Of a stretch of DNA of 64,000 bases, positions 25,029-37,068 are shown piece after piece. The notes below the pieces were generated by a model. The model had not been told where the DNA came from. It searched no databases and saw only the letters and a program-made list of their open reading frames with translations. Position 1 is the stretch's first letter. Each line of letters begins with the position of its first letter. The position numbers were made by a program, and so were the translations under genes. This DNA comes from Shewanella loihica PV-4 (GTDB lineage Bacteria; Pseudomonadota; Gammaproteobacteria; Enterobacterales; Shewanellaceae): NCBI RefSeq assembly GCF_000016065.1, contig NC_009092.1, forward strand, positions 2,480,001-2,544,000, in the 5' to 3' direction.

Positions 25029-26600
25029 TCACTTAATGCGCAGACTCTGACGCCAGAACTGCTGTGACAGGTGATGAGTCTTGGCCGACAGCCGCTCCAC
25101 CTGACCGCCCCGCTCTGCCGCGGCCTGGGTCTGACTCAGGCTGGCCAGGGCTAGCTCGTTGATCAGCTGAATCGACTGGCTGATCTCGCTGGCCACCGCC
25201 GTCTGCTGGCTCATGGCAGCAGCGTTGGCATCGCTCATCTGATTGATCTTATCGATAGAGGCGCGCAGCTCCTCGAAGGAGGCATCCACCTGCTGAGCCA
25301 AGCCTACTGAGTGCTGAGCCTGACGCTGACCCGCCTGCATGGTCTGACTCGCCTTTAGCGTGCTGTCTCTGAACTTACTGACGATCGCCTCGATATGGCT
25401 GGTCGACTCGCTGGTGCGGCTGGAGAGCTGGCGCACCTCATCGGCCACCACGGCGAAGCCCCGGCCCGATTCACCCGCGCGGGCCGCCTCGATGGCGGCA
25501 TTGAGCGCCAACAGGTTGGTCTGCTCGGCGATACCCCGTATCACCTCCAGCACCTCGTTGATCTCCTGACTGTCCTGCTCAATAGAGGCCACCACGGCGG
25601 AGAAGTTACTCACCTCCTGATGCAGCCCCTTGATGGCCTGGATCACCTCGACCAGCAGCTCATGGCCCTTCTCGGCCGCCTCATGACTCATCGACATCTC
25701 TTCGGCCGCATGCTGGATATTCTGGCTCACCTCGTTAAAGCTGGCGCTCATCTCCTCCACAGCGGTGGCCGCTTGACTGGTCTGCTGGCTCTGACTGTCG
25801 GCGCGATCCCGGGTATGGCTGATGGTCTCATTCAGGCTGACACTGAGTTCCTGTATCGACTCGGCCGAGTCCGCCATGCGTCCCACGGCGCCGCCAGTTT
25901 CAGTCAGCAGATACTGCAGGGCGAAGCTGAGTTTGCCCAGCTCATCCTGACGACCACAGTACACGGCGGTCGCCAGCGGATCGTCTATGATGCCGCTCGC
26001 CTGTTCCACCAGGGCATTAAAGGGTTTTAAGATCAGAGAGAGCCCACCAAGTCCCAGGCCCGTTGCCAGCAGCAGTGCCAGCAGGGGCGAATAGCCGGCG
26101 AGCGCGACGCCGACGCCAAGGCTCAGCAGCAGGACCAAGCCCAAACGCTTGCCAAAACCGAGGCGCGCCGCCTTTAGCGCACGGGGCCGTTTACCGGCGT
26201 TAAGCTCGCCATAGAGGGCCTGAGCGTTATCTATCTGCGCCTGGGTGGCCTTCCTGCGCACTGATTGATATTCGTGCACCTGGCCGCCTTCGAACACAGG
26301 AGCCACATAGGCGTTGACCCAGTAGTGATCCCCCGACTTAGCGCGATTCTTCACTATGCCAATCCAGGGCTTGCCCTGCTTGAGGCGAGACCACATGGAC
26401 TCGAAGGCCGCCGGCGGCATGTCAGGGTGGCGCACAATATTGTGGGGCTGGCGATAGAGTTCATCCTGGGTAAACTCAGACACCTGAGTAAAACCAGCAT
26501 TAGCGTATTTGATCTTGCCCTTAAGGTCTGTGGTCGACAACAAGATTGTGTCGGCGGCAAACACCTTCTCTTTCTGAGTGACAGGTTGGTTATTTTTCAT
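25029..26600 (-). CDS. Methyl-accepting chemotaxis protein with PAS domain (Aer-like)
   Basis: 523 aa. N-terminal PAS domain (residues about 15-125: [52 protein letters not shown]), which in Aer binds FAD and senses redox or oxygen. Two close hydrophobic helices at about 150-190 form a membrane hairpin with no periplasmic domain. The cytoplasmic signalling domain contains [19 protein letters not shown] and [17 protein letters not shown]. The expected role is aerotaxis or energy taxis through CheA/CheW; cheV lies at 9931. Confidence 0.93.
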   Translation of the reverse strand: MKNNQPVTQKEKVFAADTILLSTTDLKGKIKYANAGFTQVSEFTQDELYRQPHNIVRHPDMPPAAFESMWSRLKQGKPWIGIVKNRAKSGDHYWVNAYVAPVFEGGQVHEYQSVRRKATQAQIDNAQALYGELNAGKRPRALKAARLGFGKRLGLVLLLSLGVGVALAGYSPLLALLLATGLGLGGLSLILKPFNALVEQASGIIDDPLATAVYCGRQDELGKLSFALQYLLTETGGAVGRMADSAESIQELSVSLNETISHTRDRADSQSQQTSQAATAVEEMSASFNEVSQNIQHAAEEMSMSHEAAEKGHELLVEVIQAIKGLHQEVSNFSAVVASIEQDSQEINEVLEVIRGIAEQTNLLALNAAIEAARAGESGRGFAVVADEVRQLSSRTSESTSHIEAIVSKFRDSTLKASQTMQAGQRQAQHSVGLAQQVDASFEELRASIDKINQMSDANAAAMSQQTAVASEISQSIQLINELALASLSQTQAAAERGGQVERLSAKTHHLSQQFWRQSLRIK

Positions 26601-26720
26601 ATTATTGTTCTTCTGGGTACAAAGACGTTAGCTATGCTTATCTAACGCAATTAAAAAGTCATTGATAATTATCAACAAAGACTAAATTACCTTAAAAACA
26701 GTCAGGTTATTTTGCAAGCC

Positions 26721-28457
26721 TTAATCGCTGGTGCGCTGCGCCCCGGTCTTAGCCGCTTGCTTAGTCTTTTGCTTAGTCCCTTGCTTAGCCTGCTCAGATA
26801 ACTCCTCTGTCGATGCAGCCAGTTCGACGAAAGCGGCGGTATACATCTGTAGATTGAGCATAAATTGCGCCTTGGTGATGAACTCGTGCTCGCTATGACC
26901 GGTATACTCGACGCCGGGCATGGCGGGGCCAAAACTTAGTGCATTGGGAAACAGCTTGCTGTTGGTCGAGCCGCCGATGGCCACAGGCCTTGGCGATGGC
27001 GTATCGGTAAAGTGACCAAATACCGACAGCAGGGTCTGCAGATGCGGCGCCTTGTCCATCAACTTAGGCTCGCCCCAATAGGTCTCGATCCCCTCAAGCG
27101 ACACCTGGTGCTGCGCCTGCCAGCCCTCCAGTGCCTGATGAGTTTCCAGATCCAGCTGCTCGGGCGTCTTGCCCACGGGGCGTCTTAGGTTAAGCACTAT
27201 CTCTGTGCCCTGATCATTTGGCTTCACCAGGGTTGCGGCCAGGGTCATGGGCCCCATAAAATCATCTTCATAGGCGATATCGCCAAACTGCTCGCCATAG
27301 AGCCCTAGCCCCACCATCTGCTGGATAAACTTCGCCGTCATCGCCGACTCGCTACGCGCAAAATGAATCCCCTTCAACAGCTCGGCCAGATGGGTCACGG
27401 CGTTGACCCCCGCCTCGGGCGTAGAAGAGTGGGTCGACTTGCCCTCGGCAGTGATGGTCAGCTGTCCGTTAACTTGGCCCTCAGATGATGTCTGCTCAAA
27501 TTGATACTTCATCCCCTGCTGGGCGCTGGCCTTATCCTTAAGCGCAGCGATTGTCTTCTTATCTAGCCCAGAGATCTTGGCCACCGCCTGCTGGGGCACC
27601 TGGCTGTCGAAGGCACCGCCAGAAAAACCATCTAGGCTGGCCGACGCGCTAGAGGCTGCTTTACCATTCTTAGGCATCTTGGGCATCTTGGGCGTCTTGG
27701 GCATCTTAGGAATAGTCAGGCGAATTTCACTCCAGCCCTTCTCGGCGGTCACCACCGGGTACTCGGCGTCTATGGTGATATTGATATCGGCGGGGGTAAA
27801 GTCGGTCAAAAAGGCCTTCAGCGGCGCCCAATCCGATTCTTCGGCAAGATAGACCAGCAGCTCGATGCGCCTGTTTAAAGCTAGGCCCTTGTCCTTGATC
27901 GCCTTCATGGCATACATGGCGGTGACTATCGCCCCCTTGTCATCTTCGGTGCCGCGACCAATCAAAAAACCTGGCTGTGACTGACTGTCCAGGGTAAAGG
28001 GGTCTTGCTGCCAGAAACTGGCATCGGCGGGCTGCACATCGCCGTGGGTGATCACCCCAAGCTTCTGCTCCCCTTCCCCCAGACCGATAAGCACCACATA
28101 GCCTTGATCGCTGTAATCCAGCCCCAGGCTCTGGCTCAGGGACTTTAACTGCGCCTTGAAGCCGATAAATTCGGGATGGGTCAAGGGGGTCATCCCCTCT
28201 GTTTCCACCGTCTTAAAGGGGATCAGGGTCGATAGCGCGGAGATGGTCTCATCGCCATAGGTATTAAGGGCATATTGAGCCACTCGGTCGGCCAGGGCCG
28301 AGATCTTAGGCGCGGCTTGTAGAGGGGGTTTAGCACTTACAGCTGAATCGCCTTGGGCACTAAGATGTGAATCGGCTTGAGAGGTGGCAAAAGTTAAGCC
28401 GCTGCACAGCAATAGACTGAAGGCGCCGGCGGCTTTAAGGGAGAGTTTAAGAGTCAT
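26721..28457 (-). CDS. Secreted M20-family metallopeptidase (dipeptidase)
   Basis: 578 aa with a signal peptide (AAGAFSLLLCSGLTFATS). Zinc-site blocks: GVITHGDVQPAD (first His and bridging Asp region), RGTEDDKGAIVTAMYA and LAEESDWAP (catalytic and metal Glu). The C-terminal His block is EYTGHSEHEFITK. The dimerisation domain carries TITAEGKSTHSSTPEAGVNA. Likely a periplasmic dipeptidase similar to PepV/carnosinase types. A KMPK-repeat insertion sits at about residues 250-266, and the tail (KQGTKQKTKQAAK) is also repetitive. No clear ribosome site before ATG 28457, so the start is less certain. Confidence 0.88.
   Translation of the reverse strand: MTLKLSLKAAGAFSLLLCSGLTFATSQADSHLSAQGDSAVSAKPPLQAAPKISALADRVAQYALNTYGDETISALSTLIPFKTVETEGMTPLTHPEFIGFKAQLKSLSQSLGLDYSDQGYVVLIGLGEGEQKLGVITHGDVQPADASFWQQDPFTLDSQSQPGFLIGRGTEDDKGAIVTAMYAMKAIKDKGLALNRRIELLVYLAEESDWAPLKAFLTDFTPADINITIDAEYPVVTAEKGWSEIRLTIPKMPKTPKMPKMPKNGKAASSASASLDGFSGGAFDSQVPQQAVAKISGLDKKTIAALKDKASAQQGMKYQFEQTSSEGQVNGQLTITAEGKSTHSSTPEAGVNAVTHLAELLKGIHFARSESAMTAKFIQQMVGLGLYGEQFGDIAYEDDFMGPMTLAATLVKPNDQGTEIVLNLRRPVGKTPEQLDLETHQALEGWQAQHQVSLEGIETYWGEPKLMDKAPHLQTLLSVFGHFTDTPSPRPVAIGGSTNSKLFPNALSFGPAMPGVEYTGHSEHEFITKAQFMLNLQMYTAAFVELAASTEELSEQAKQGTKQKTKQAAKTGAQRTSD
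27672..27707 (-). repeat. 9-bp in-frame tandem repeat in the M20 peptidase gene
   Basis: Four units close to GGGCATCTT, coding for Lys-Met/Thr-Pro steps on the minus strand. Unit length is a multiple of three. Confidence 0.85.
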
Positions 28458-28720
28458 CTGTTATTATCATTTTTAACGTCGAATTGACGCATTTTGCCAC
28501 ATTTATGTGCATCTAGGGTGCAAAAACAGCCAACTCAAAACATTTGTTACAAACAAAACACAAAATCGATAGATTTAACCGTCAGAAACCTGATAATGAG
28601 CAGTTTAATGTCGCCGCTTAAGCCAATTTAAGCGCAGATATTTGCGGTCATTTTGGCCGCTTAACGAGTCGTGACGCCAGATCGCGGCCTAAAACAAGCC
28701 AATCATCGGGGAATTTAACT

Positions 28721-30901
28721 ATGAAGGGATTGACCCTCAAGCCAATCGTGTCGGCCATGGCACTCGCCATCGCCTTAGGCGGCTGTAGCGCCCAGCAAGG
28801 TAGCAGCCAGCAAGCGGAAGTCGCACCCAACGCGGTCGCGCAGCGCATCATAGACAACAACGCCAGCAACCCCTTCTTCAAGCCCTACGATACCTTCCTG
28901 GGTATGCCAGATTTCGACAAGATCAAACCAGAGCACTACCTGCCGGCCTTCAAGGCGGGTATCGCCCAGCACAAGGCTGAGATCCAGGCCATTATCGATA
29001 ACCCGGCGGCCCCTACTTTCGCCAATACCATCGAAGCCATGGAATTTGCCGGCGATCTCACCACTAAGGTGGCCAGCGTCTTCTATAACCTGACCAGTGC
29101 CGACACCAACGAGCAGCTACAGGCGATCTCTAAAGAGGTCTCTCCTATGTTGTCTGCCGCCGGTGATGACATCCTGCTTAACGACCAGCTGTTCAAGCGC
29201 GTCAAAGCCGTATATGACCAGCGCGATAGCCTGGCGCTTAATACCGCCCAGCAGAAGCTACTGGAAGATACCTACAAGTCATTCACCCGCGGCGGCGCTA
29301 ACCTGAGCGATGCCGACAAGGTTAAACTCAGAGCCCTGAACGAGAAGATCGGCAAGCTGAGCCTGGAATTTGGCGATAACCTACTGGCCGAAACCAACGC
29401 CTTCGAGCTAGTAATAGACAACGCCGCCGATCTCAAAGGTCTGCCGCAGGATGTGATCAACACCGCCGCGCAAACCGCCGAGAAGAAGGGTCATCCGGGC
29501 AAATGGGTATTCACCACCCAGCGTCCATCTATCACCCCTTTCCTCACCTACGCCGACAACCGCGAGCTGCGTGAGAAGATCTACAAGGGTTACGTTGAGC
29601 GTGGCAACAATAACAACGCCCACGACAACAAGAAGATCCTGGCTCAGATGGCGGCCCTGCGCGCAGAGCGCGCCCAGTTAATGGGTTATAAGAGTCACGC
29701 TCACTTCGTGCTGGAAGAGCGCACCGCCAAGACCCCTGAAAATGTCTATGGTCTATTAGATAAGGTCTGGCCGGCAGCCCTTGGTCAAGCCAAGGCAGAA
29801 GTCGCCGTGATGCAGGAGCTGATCGACGCCGAAGGCGGTAACTTCAAGCTGGCGGCCTGGGACTGGTGGTACTATGCCGATAAGATCCGTGTGGCCAAGT
29901 ACAGCTTCAACGAGCAGGAAACTCGCCCATACTTCTCACTGGAAAACACCCTGAAAGGCGTGTTCTACACCGCCAACCGTCTCTACGGCATCACAGTTAA
30001 AGAGCGCACCGACCTGCCTAAGTACAACGACGAGGTGCGTACCTGGGAAGTGTATGACAAAGATGGCTCGCTGATGGCGATCTTCCTGGGTGACTACTAT
30101 GTTCGCGACAGCAAACGTGGTGGTGCCTGGGCCAACGCCTATCGCAAGCAGTACAGAATGCATGGGGTCGAGTCTAAGCCGATTATCGTCAACGTGCTCA
30201 ACTACCCACGTCCAGTCGGCGACGAGCCGGCGCTGCTCACCTTCGATGAGGCCAGCACTCTGTTCCACGAGTTTGGTCATGCCTTGCACGCCATGCTGTC
30301 GGACGTCGAATACCGTTCACAGGCCGGCACCTCGGTACCACGTGACTATGTAGAGTTCCCATCACAGGTGATGGAAAACTGGATGACCCAACCAGAAGTA
30401 CTGGCGCAGTTTGCCAAACACTACAAGACGGGCGAAGTGATCCCTCAGTCGCTGGTTGAGAAGATCCAAGCGGCCAGCAAGTTCAACCAGGGCTTTGCCA
30501 CGGTTGAATATATGGCGGCCACCAAGCTGGATCTCGACTGGCACACCCTGAGCGACTTCGAGCCTAAGGATGCGGCCAAGTTTGAAGCCGACTCGCTGAG
30601 CAAGATGGGCCTGATTGAGGAGATCGCGCCGCGCTATCGCAGCACCTACTTCTCACACATCTTCTCGGGTGGTTACTCGGCCGGTTACTACAGCTACCTA
30701 TGGTCTGACATCCTGGGCGCCGATGCCTTCGAGGCCTTCAAAGAGAACGGTATCTTCGACAAGGCAACCGCCGACGCCTTCAGAAACAACGTGCTGTCTC
30801 AAGGCGGCAGCGAAGATCCTATGCTGCTCTACAAGCAGTTCCGCGGTAAGGAAGCGGGCATCGAGCCGCTGCTTCGCAGTCGTGGCCTGCTCGCCAAGTA
30901 A
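28721..30901 (+). CDS. dcp: Lipoprotein M3 oligopeptidase (peptidyl-dipeptidase Dcp type)
   Basis: 726 aa. Lipobox MALAIALGGC at about residue 22, so it is probably anchored in the periplasm. The zinc motif HEFGHALHAML gives His, His and the catalytic Glu; the third ligand lies in YVEFPSQVMENW. The long helical N-domain begins NPFFKPYDTFLGMPDFDKI, usual for Dcp-like M3 enzymes. It removes C-terminal dipeptides or trims oligopeptides. The gene is divergent from the M20 peptidase, so two exported peptidases share one intergenic region. Confidence 0.92.
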   Translation: MKGLTLKPIVSAMALAIALGGCSAQQGSSQQAEVAPNAVAQRIIDNNASNPFFKPYDTFLGMPDFDKIKPEHYLPAFKAGIAQHKAEIQAIIDNPAAPTFANTIEAMEFAGDLTTKVASVFYNLTSADTNEQLQAISKEVSPMLSAAGDDILLNDQLFKRVKAVYDQRDSLALNTAQQKLLEDTYKSFTRGGANLSDADKVKLRALNEKIGKLSLEFGDNLLAETNAFELVIDNAADLKGLPQDVINTAAQTAEKKGHPGKWVFTTQRPSITPFLTYADNRELREKIYKGYVERGNNNNAHDNKKILAQMAALRAERAQLMGYKSHAHFVLEERTAKTPENVYGLLDKVWPAALGQAKAEVAVMQELIDAEGGNFKLAAWDWWYYADKIRVAKYSFNEQETRPYFSLENTLKGVFYTANRLYGITVKERTDLPKYNDEVRTWEVYDKDGSLMAIFLGDYYVRDSKRGGAWANAYRKQYRMHGVESKPIIVNVLNYPRPVGDEPALLTFDEASTLFHEFGHALHAMLSDVEYRSQAGTSVPRDYVEFPSQVMENWMTQPEVLAQFAKHYKTGEVIPQSLVEKIQAASKFNQGFATVEYMAATKLDLDWHTLSDFEPKDAAKFEADSLSKMGLIEEIAPRYRSTYFSHIFSGGYSAGYYSYLWSDILGADAFEAFKENGIFDKATADAFRNNVLSQGGSEDPMLLYKQFRGKEAGIEPLLRSRGLLAK

Positions 30902-30921
30902 GCAGCACACGTCAATCGACA

Positions 30922-30948
30922 AGAAGCACGCTCCGGCGTGCTTTTTTT
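30922..30948 (+). terminator. Terminator after dcp
   Basis: AAGCACGC/GCGTGCTT stem with TCCG loop and a T-run. Confidence 0.92.
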
Positions 30949-31026
30949 ATCCCGTCAAACCGCGAGATTGCGCAATTCCCGCGCAACTTGCTCAAGGGTT
31001 CACCGATTCATAGCAAGTCGATACAA

Positions 31027-31083
31027 ACTGTCACATAAACAGTCGCTTACTGTCACAGTTTTTACATTTCATCTCTCTATAAT
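31027..31083 (+). promoter_or_regulatory. Promoter with ACTGT/ACAGT dyads before the CpdB-like gene
   Basis: ACTGT-N7-ACAGT at 31027-31043 and ACTGTCACAGT, a perfect 11-bp dyad, at 31049-31059. A TATAAT box lies at 31078-31083 with no good -35, and the second dyad covers the -35 position. This suggests control by an activator or repressor that reads ACTGT. Confidence 0.5.
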
Positions 31084-31206
31084 TCGCCAGGCGGCACTCG
31101 GGGTTAAGCAGGCTAAAAATAAGCCTGACCAAGGCCTTGCCGCACAAATGAAGCCAAACTGAAATTAACAGCGGCTTCGGGGTCAAACAATAATTAATAG
31201 AGATTG

Positions 31207-33291
31207 ATGGATATGTTTAATAAAAAACTATTAGCCGTGGTTATCGCATCGAGTATCGGACTCACCGCCTGTAGCTGGAACGACGATGATGAGGATACGA
31301 TCACCTCGGCAAACGTGGAGCTCAGGGTACTGGAAACCACAGATCTGCACACTAATATCATGGACTATGACTACTACCAGTCTAAGGTCGATCCCACCAT
31401 AGGCCTGGCGCGCACCGCCAGCCTGATCCACGCCGCCCGTAAAGAGGCAACTAACTTCGTGCTAGTGGATAACGGTGACCTGCTTCAGGGCAGCCCCATG
31501 GGCGACTACATGGCCAAGATCGGCCTCAAGGAAGGGGATGTCCATCCAGCCTACAAGGCGATGAACACCTTAGACTATGAGGTGGCCAACATAGGCAACC
31601 ACGAGTTTAACTATGGCCTGGATTTTCTTGAGAAGGCCCTCAGCGGCGCCGAGTTCCCCTATATCAACGCCAACGTCTACTGCGCGGCCGATGACTGCTG
31701 GAATGACATCAAGAAAGGCGACAACCTGTTTACCCCTTACCTGATCAAGGAAAAAGTGGTTATCGACACCCAGGGCCGTGAACACACCATCAAGATAGGT
31801 TACATTGGCTTCGTGCCGCCACAGATCATGTTGTGGGACAAGCAGCATCTGACCGGTAAGGTCGAAGCTAAAGATATCATAGAGACCGCCAAGCTGTTCG
31901 TGCCTAAGATGAAGGCCGAGGGCGCCGATGTGATCATCGCCATCCCCCACTCTGGCATTGGCTCAACGGAAAACCCAGGCGATGCCATGGCTGAGAACGC
32001 CACCTTCGCCCTCACCAATGTCGAAGGCATCGATGCCATCATGTTCGGCCATAGCCACTCTATCTTCCCACACGCCAACTATGCCGATCTGCCCAATACC
32101 GATGTGGAGAAGGGTCTGCTCAACGGTGTAGCCGCCGTCATGCCGGGCCGCTGGGGCGACAACTTAGGGGTGGTGGATCTTAAACTGACCCTCAAAGATG
32201 GCGCCTGGTCGGTAACCGATGCCCAAACCGAGGCGCGTCCTATCTATGATGGCGCCAACAAGGTTGCCCTGGTGGACGCCGACAAGGATATTCACGATGC
32301 GGTCGAGCTCGAGCATCAAGGCACCCTGGCCTTCGTGGATCAGCCCATAGGTGTCGCCGCGGCGGACATGTATAGCTTCCTGACGCTGGTACAGGATGAT
32401 CCTACGGTACAAATCGTCTCGGATGCACAGATTGCCCAGGTGAGCGCCAAGCTACCCGAATCGCTGCAGGGGATCCCAGTCCTCTCGGCAGCGGCCCCCT
32501 TCAAGGCGGGTGGGCGTCACGCCACCGAGGCCGATGCCTCTCAGTTCGTGCAGGTGGATGCCGGCGATCTGACCTTTAAGAACGCCGCCGATCTCTACCT
32601 ATACCCTAATACCATGGTGGCGGTGAAGATCACAGGCGTCGAGCTGAAAGACTGGTTAGAGTGTAGTGCCAACCAGTTTAACCAGATCAACCCTAACTCA
32701 AGCGAGCCTCAGTCGCTGATCAACTGGAATGGCCATCCGACTTACAACTTCGATGTGATCGACGGCGTGACCTATAAGATAGATGTCACTCAGCCTAGCA
32801 AGTTTGACCGTGACTGCGCCGTTATTGCTGGCAACGAGAACGCCCAGCGTATAGTCGATCTGGCCTACACCACGCCAACAGGCGAGGTGTTAACCGGTGA
32901 TGCGCTAAGCGCCCAGGAGTTTATCGTCGCCTCTAACAACTACCGCGCCTTCGGCGGCAAGTTTGCCGGTACGGGCTCAGAGTATGTGGTGATGGAGCTA
33001 CCAGACACTAACCGTGAGGCCCTAGCCGCCTATATCACAGCGCAATCCAAGCCGAACGATCAAGGTGGTTATGATGGCATGGTCGACCCAAGAGCCGACT
33101 ACAACTGGGACTTCAAGACCATCAACACTCAGGTGGCGCTAGACATCCGCTTTGAGACTCAGAACAGCGACAAGGCCGACAAGTTCATCAGCGACAACCA
33201 GCTGCGTAAGATGGAAAAGCTGGCCGAGCCAGATGCCCTTGGCTTTGCCATCTACCGCATCGATCTGACCAGCGATCCCGTCGCGAAATGA
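31207..33291 (+). CDS. Lipoprotein 2',3'-cyclic-nucleotide 2'-phosphodiesterase / 3'-nucleotidase (CpdB-like)
   Basis: 694 aa from ATG 31207 (AGAGA just upstream; TTG 31204 and ATG 31213 are alternatives). Lipobox IGLTAC near residue 22. Metallophosphatase domain: LETTDLHTNIMDYDYY (the CpdB form of the first metal motif), VDNGDLLQGSPMGDY, GNHEFNYGLDFL, IPHSGIG, FGHSHSIFP. The C-terminal nucleotide-binding domain includes LYPNTMVAVKITGVELKDWLE and NNYRAFGGKFAG. It likely degrades cyclic nucleotides and 3'-nucleotides from RNA turnover at the cell surface. A strong terminator follows. Confidence 0.9.
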   Translation: MDMFNKKLLAVVIASSIGLTACSWNDDDEDTITSANVELRVLETTDLHTNIMDYDYYQSKVDPTIGLARTASLIHAARKEATNFVLVDNGDLLQGSPMGDYMAKIGLKEGDVHPAYKAMNTLDYEVANIGNHEFNYGLDFLEKALSGAEFPYINANVYCAADDCWNDIKKGDNLFTPYLIKEKVVIDTQGREHTIKIGYIGFVPPQIMLWDKQHLTGKVEAKDIIETAKLFVPKMKAEGADVIIAIPHSGIGSTENPGDAMAENATFALTNVEGIDAIMFGHSHSIFPHANYADLPNTDVEKGLLNGVAAVMPGRWGDNLGVVDLKLTLKDGAWSVTDAQTEARPIYDGANKVALVDADKDIHDAVELEHQGTLAFVDQPIGVAAADMYSFLTLVQDDPTVQIVSDAQIAQVSAKLPESLQGIPVLSAAAPFKAGGRHATEADASQFVQVDAGDLTFKNAADLYLYPNTMVAVKITGVELKDWLECSANQFNQINPNSSEPQSLINWNGHPTYNFDVIDGVTYKIDVTQPSKFDRDCAVIAGNENAQRIVDLAYTTPTGEVLTGDALSAQEFIVASNNYRAFGGKFAGTGSEYVVMELPDTNREALAAYITAQSKPNDQGGYDGMVDPRADYNWDFKTINTQVALDIRFETQNSDKADKFISDNQLRKMEKLAEPDALGFAIYRIDLTSDPVAK

Positions 33292-33324
33292 TCATTCTGT
33301 AATGAGCATCTTAGCTAAATAGCC

Positions 33325-33349
33325 AAAAGCGCCTGCGGGCGCTTTTTTA
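33325..33349 (+). terminator. Terminator after the CpdB-like gene
   Basis: AAAAGCGCC/GGGCGCTTTT stem with TGC loop, T-run. Confidence 0.9.
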
Positions 33350-33414
33350 TTGGCTTGCGAACAGGCGCTGAAATATCGTAGATTGACACTCACTGCCCAC
33401 AATTAACATGCATT

Positions 33415-34017
33415 ATGTCTCTCAGCCAACTGCCCTTTTCACAATCCTGCGAAAACAACAAGGCGCCTATTCTAGCGGTACTGCAACAGAGCTTTAGGAC
33501 CACACGGCAGGTATTAGAGATAGGTAGCGGCACAGGCCAGCATGCGGTGTTCTTTGCGGCTCACCTGCCCCATCTCACTTGGTGCCCCAGCGATCAGCCG
33601 CGATTTATCGCGCCGCTCGAGAAGCGAATCGCCCTGCAGGGCGGCGATAACATCGCGCCGCCCGTTAGCCTGGATGTCACCGCCCCCTGGCCCCTGGCCC
33701 AGGGAGAGGTTGACGGCATCTTCAGCGCCAACACGCTGCACATCATGAGCGAGGCCATGGTGACTGATTTCTTCAGGGGTGTTGATCGCCACCTCAGCGA
33801 GACTGGCAGCCTCTGCGTCTACGGCCCCTTCAACTACAATAACCAATACACCAGCGACAGCAATCGCCAGTTCGATATCTGGCTCAAGCATCGCAACATC
33901 CACAGTGGCATCCGCGACATAGAATGGATAATGGATCTAGCCAACACGGCTGGCCTAAGCCTAGAGGCCGACCACGCCATGCCCGCCAATAATCGGCTGC
34001 TGCATTTTTCACGTTAA
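33415..34017 (+). CDS. DUF938 SAM-dependent methyltransferase
   Basis: 200 aa. Motif I for SAM binding is VLEIGSGTGQHAVFFA (residues about 33-48). The DUF938 pattern continues with LTWCPSDQPRF, GIFSANTLHIMS, YGPFNYNNQYTSDSN and MPANNRLLHF at the end. Cytoplasmic; substrate unknown. It lies alone between two terminators. Confidence 0.9.
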   Translation: MSLSQLPFSQSCENNKAPILAVLQQSFRTTRQVLEIGSGTGQHAVFFAAHLPHLTWCPSDQPRFIAPLEKRIALQGGDNIAPPVSLDVTAPWPLAQGEVDGIFSANTLHIMSEAMVTDFFRGVDRHLSETGSLCVYGPFNYNNQYTSDSNRQFDIWLKHRNIHSGIRDIEWIMDLANTAGLSLEADHAMPANNRLLHFSR

Positions 34018-34042
34018 CGCTCTTTCCTGGTGCCTAGGCATT

Positions 34043-34064
34043 AAAAAAGGGCCTTACGGCCCTT
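34043..34064 (-). terminator. Terminator of the acyl-CoA dehydrogenase gene
   Basis: AAGGGCC/GGCCCTT stem; the T-run lies on the minus strand. Confidence 0.8.
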
Positions 34065-34074
34065 CTTGCTAGAT

Positions 34075-34129
34075 CGAATCTGGCTCAATCCTAACTTGCC
34101 CATTCGAATCTGGCCGAATCGAATCTGGC
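34075..34129. repeat. Short direct repeats CGAATCTGGC
   Basis: Three exact copies at 34075-34084, 34105-34114 and 34120-34129, immediately after the acyl-CoA dehydrogenase stop on its strand. Confidence 0.8.
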
Positions 34130-35920
<1,791 letters not shown>

Positions 35921-36171
35921 TCCTTAATCCTTCTTTTGTCGAAACCCAAAACGAACAGGCGCTAGCCGGGACATTAGCGCTCGCTCAACTATAGTGCTCC
36001 GACCACTTTACCCAAATCTGCTCAAAAATACAGCCCTTAAACTCGGCTGTTTTATTTCAATCGTCAAAAAGCCTAAAAACAATCAAGGTCATACTACAGC
36101 TTAGCGCGAAAACTCTGTAAGCTAGGTCATCAGCTAAATGACCAGCCCGGCTTAACTCGTGAGGAGCATTT

Positions 36172-37026
36172 ATGGGTTCTGTAACCGTAAAAAAACATCC
36201 CCAGGGACTCGAATATGTCGAGGTCGATACCGATCTCTGTCAGGCGCGCATCTTCATGCAAGGCGCCCAGATAGACAGGTTTCAGCCTAAGGGCCAAGCC
36301 CCGCTGCTCTGGGTGTCTAGCGCCGACGACTATCAGCCGGGTAGTGGCATCCGTGGCGGCATCCCTGTCTGCTGGCCCTGGTTTGGCATGCATGAGAACC
36401 CTCAGTGGCCGCAACACGGTTTTGCCCGTACCCGTCTATGGAATTTAGATTCGGTGCAGATGCAGGATCAGGTGGTGGAGCTCAAGTTTAGCCTGACGGT
36501 AAGCGATGAAGACAAGCAGTACTGGGCGCATCCGAGCAGGGTCGAGCTCATCTTTACCTTAAGCGATAGCCTAAGCGTCAGCCTGGTCAACACCAACCTT
36601 GGTAATGCGCCGTTCAATCTGACCCAGGCGCTGCACACCTACTTCCCTATCGAAGATATTCATCAGCTTAAGGCCAGCGGCTTTAGCGGCGCCCGCTATA
36701 TCGAGTTTGGCGAAGGCCCCTTCGAGCAGGAGGGCGATGAGGTGCACTTTGACCGGGAAACAGACCGTGTCTACACCCAGCTTGGCGACTGCCAGTTACT
36801 GCATACGCCACAGGGGATCATAGAGGTGCGCCGCGAAAACAGCCGATCGGCGGTGCTGTGGAATCCTTGGATAGAGAAATCTAAGCGTCTGTCGCGCTTT
36901 AACGATCAGGATTATCTCACCATGGTCTGCCTCGAGGCCGCTAATGTATTAGAAGATAGGGTCGAGCTGGCGCCGGGTGAGTCTCATACCCTGAGCACCC
37001 ATATCCGCTGGCAACCTCAGGGCTAA
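36172..37026 (+). CDS. yeaD: D-hexose-6-phosphate mutarotase (YeaD)
   Basis: 284 aa, aldose-1-epimerase fold. Interconverts alpha and beta anomers of hexose 6-phosphates. Typical blocks are GQAPLLWVSSADDYQPGSG-like, IRGGIPVCWPWFG, QHGFARTRLW, LTQALHTYFPI (catalytic His) and NPWIEKSKRLSRF. GAGGAG precedes ATG 36172. In Shewanella it often stands alone, as here. Confidence 0.93.
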   Translation: MGSVTVKKHPQGLEYVEVDTDLCQARIFMQGAQIDRFQPKGQAPLLWVSSADDYQPGSGIRGGIPVCWPWFGMHENPQWPQHGFARTRLWNLDSVQMQDQVVELKFSLTVSDEDKQYWAHPSRVELIFTLSDSLSVSLVNTNLGNAPFNLTQALHTYFPIEDIHQLKASGFSGARYIEFGEGPFEQEGDEVHFDRETDRVYTQLGDCQLLHTPQGIIEVRRENSRSAVLWNPWIEKSKRLSRFNDQDYLTMVCLEAANVLEDRVELAPGESHTLSTHIRWQPQG

Positions 37027-37038
37027 ACATGAGATTCT

Positions 37039-37068
37039 GGGCACCAGGTGAATAAGGTGCCCTCTTTA
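37039..37068 (+). terminator. Probable terminator after yeaD
   Basis: GGGCACC/GGTGCCC stem with a 10-base loop, followed by TCTTTA, a short T tract. Confidence 0.5.
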
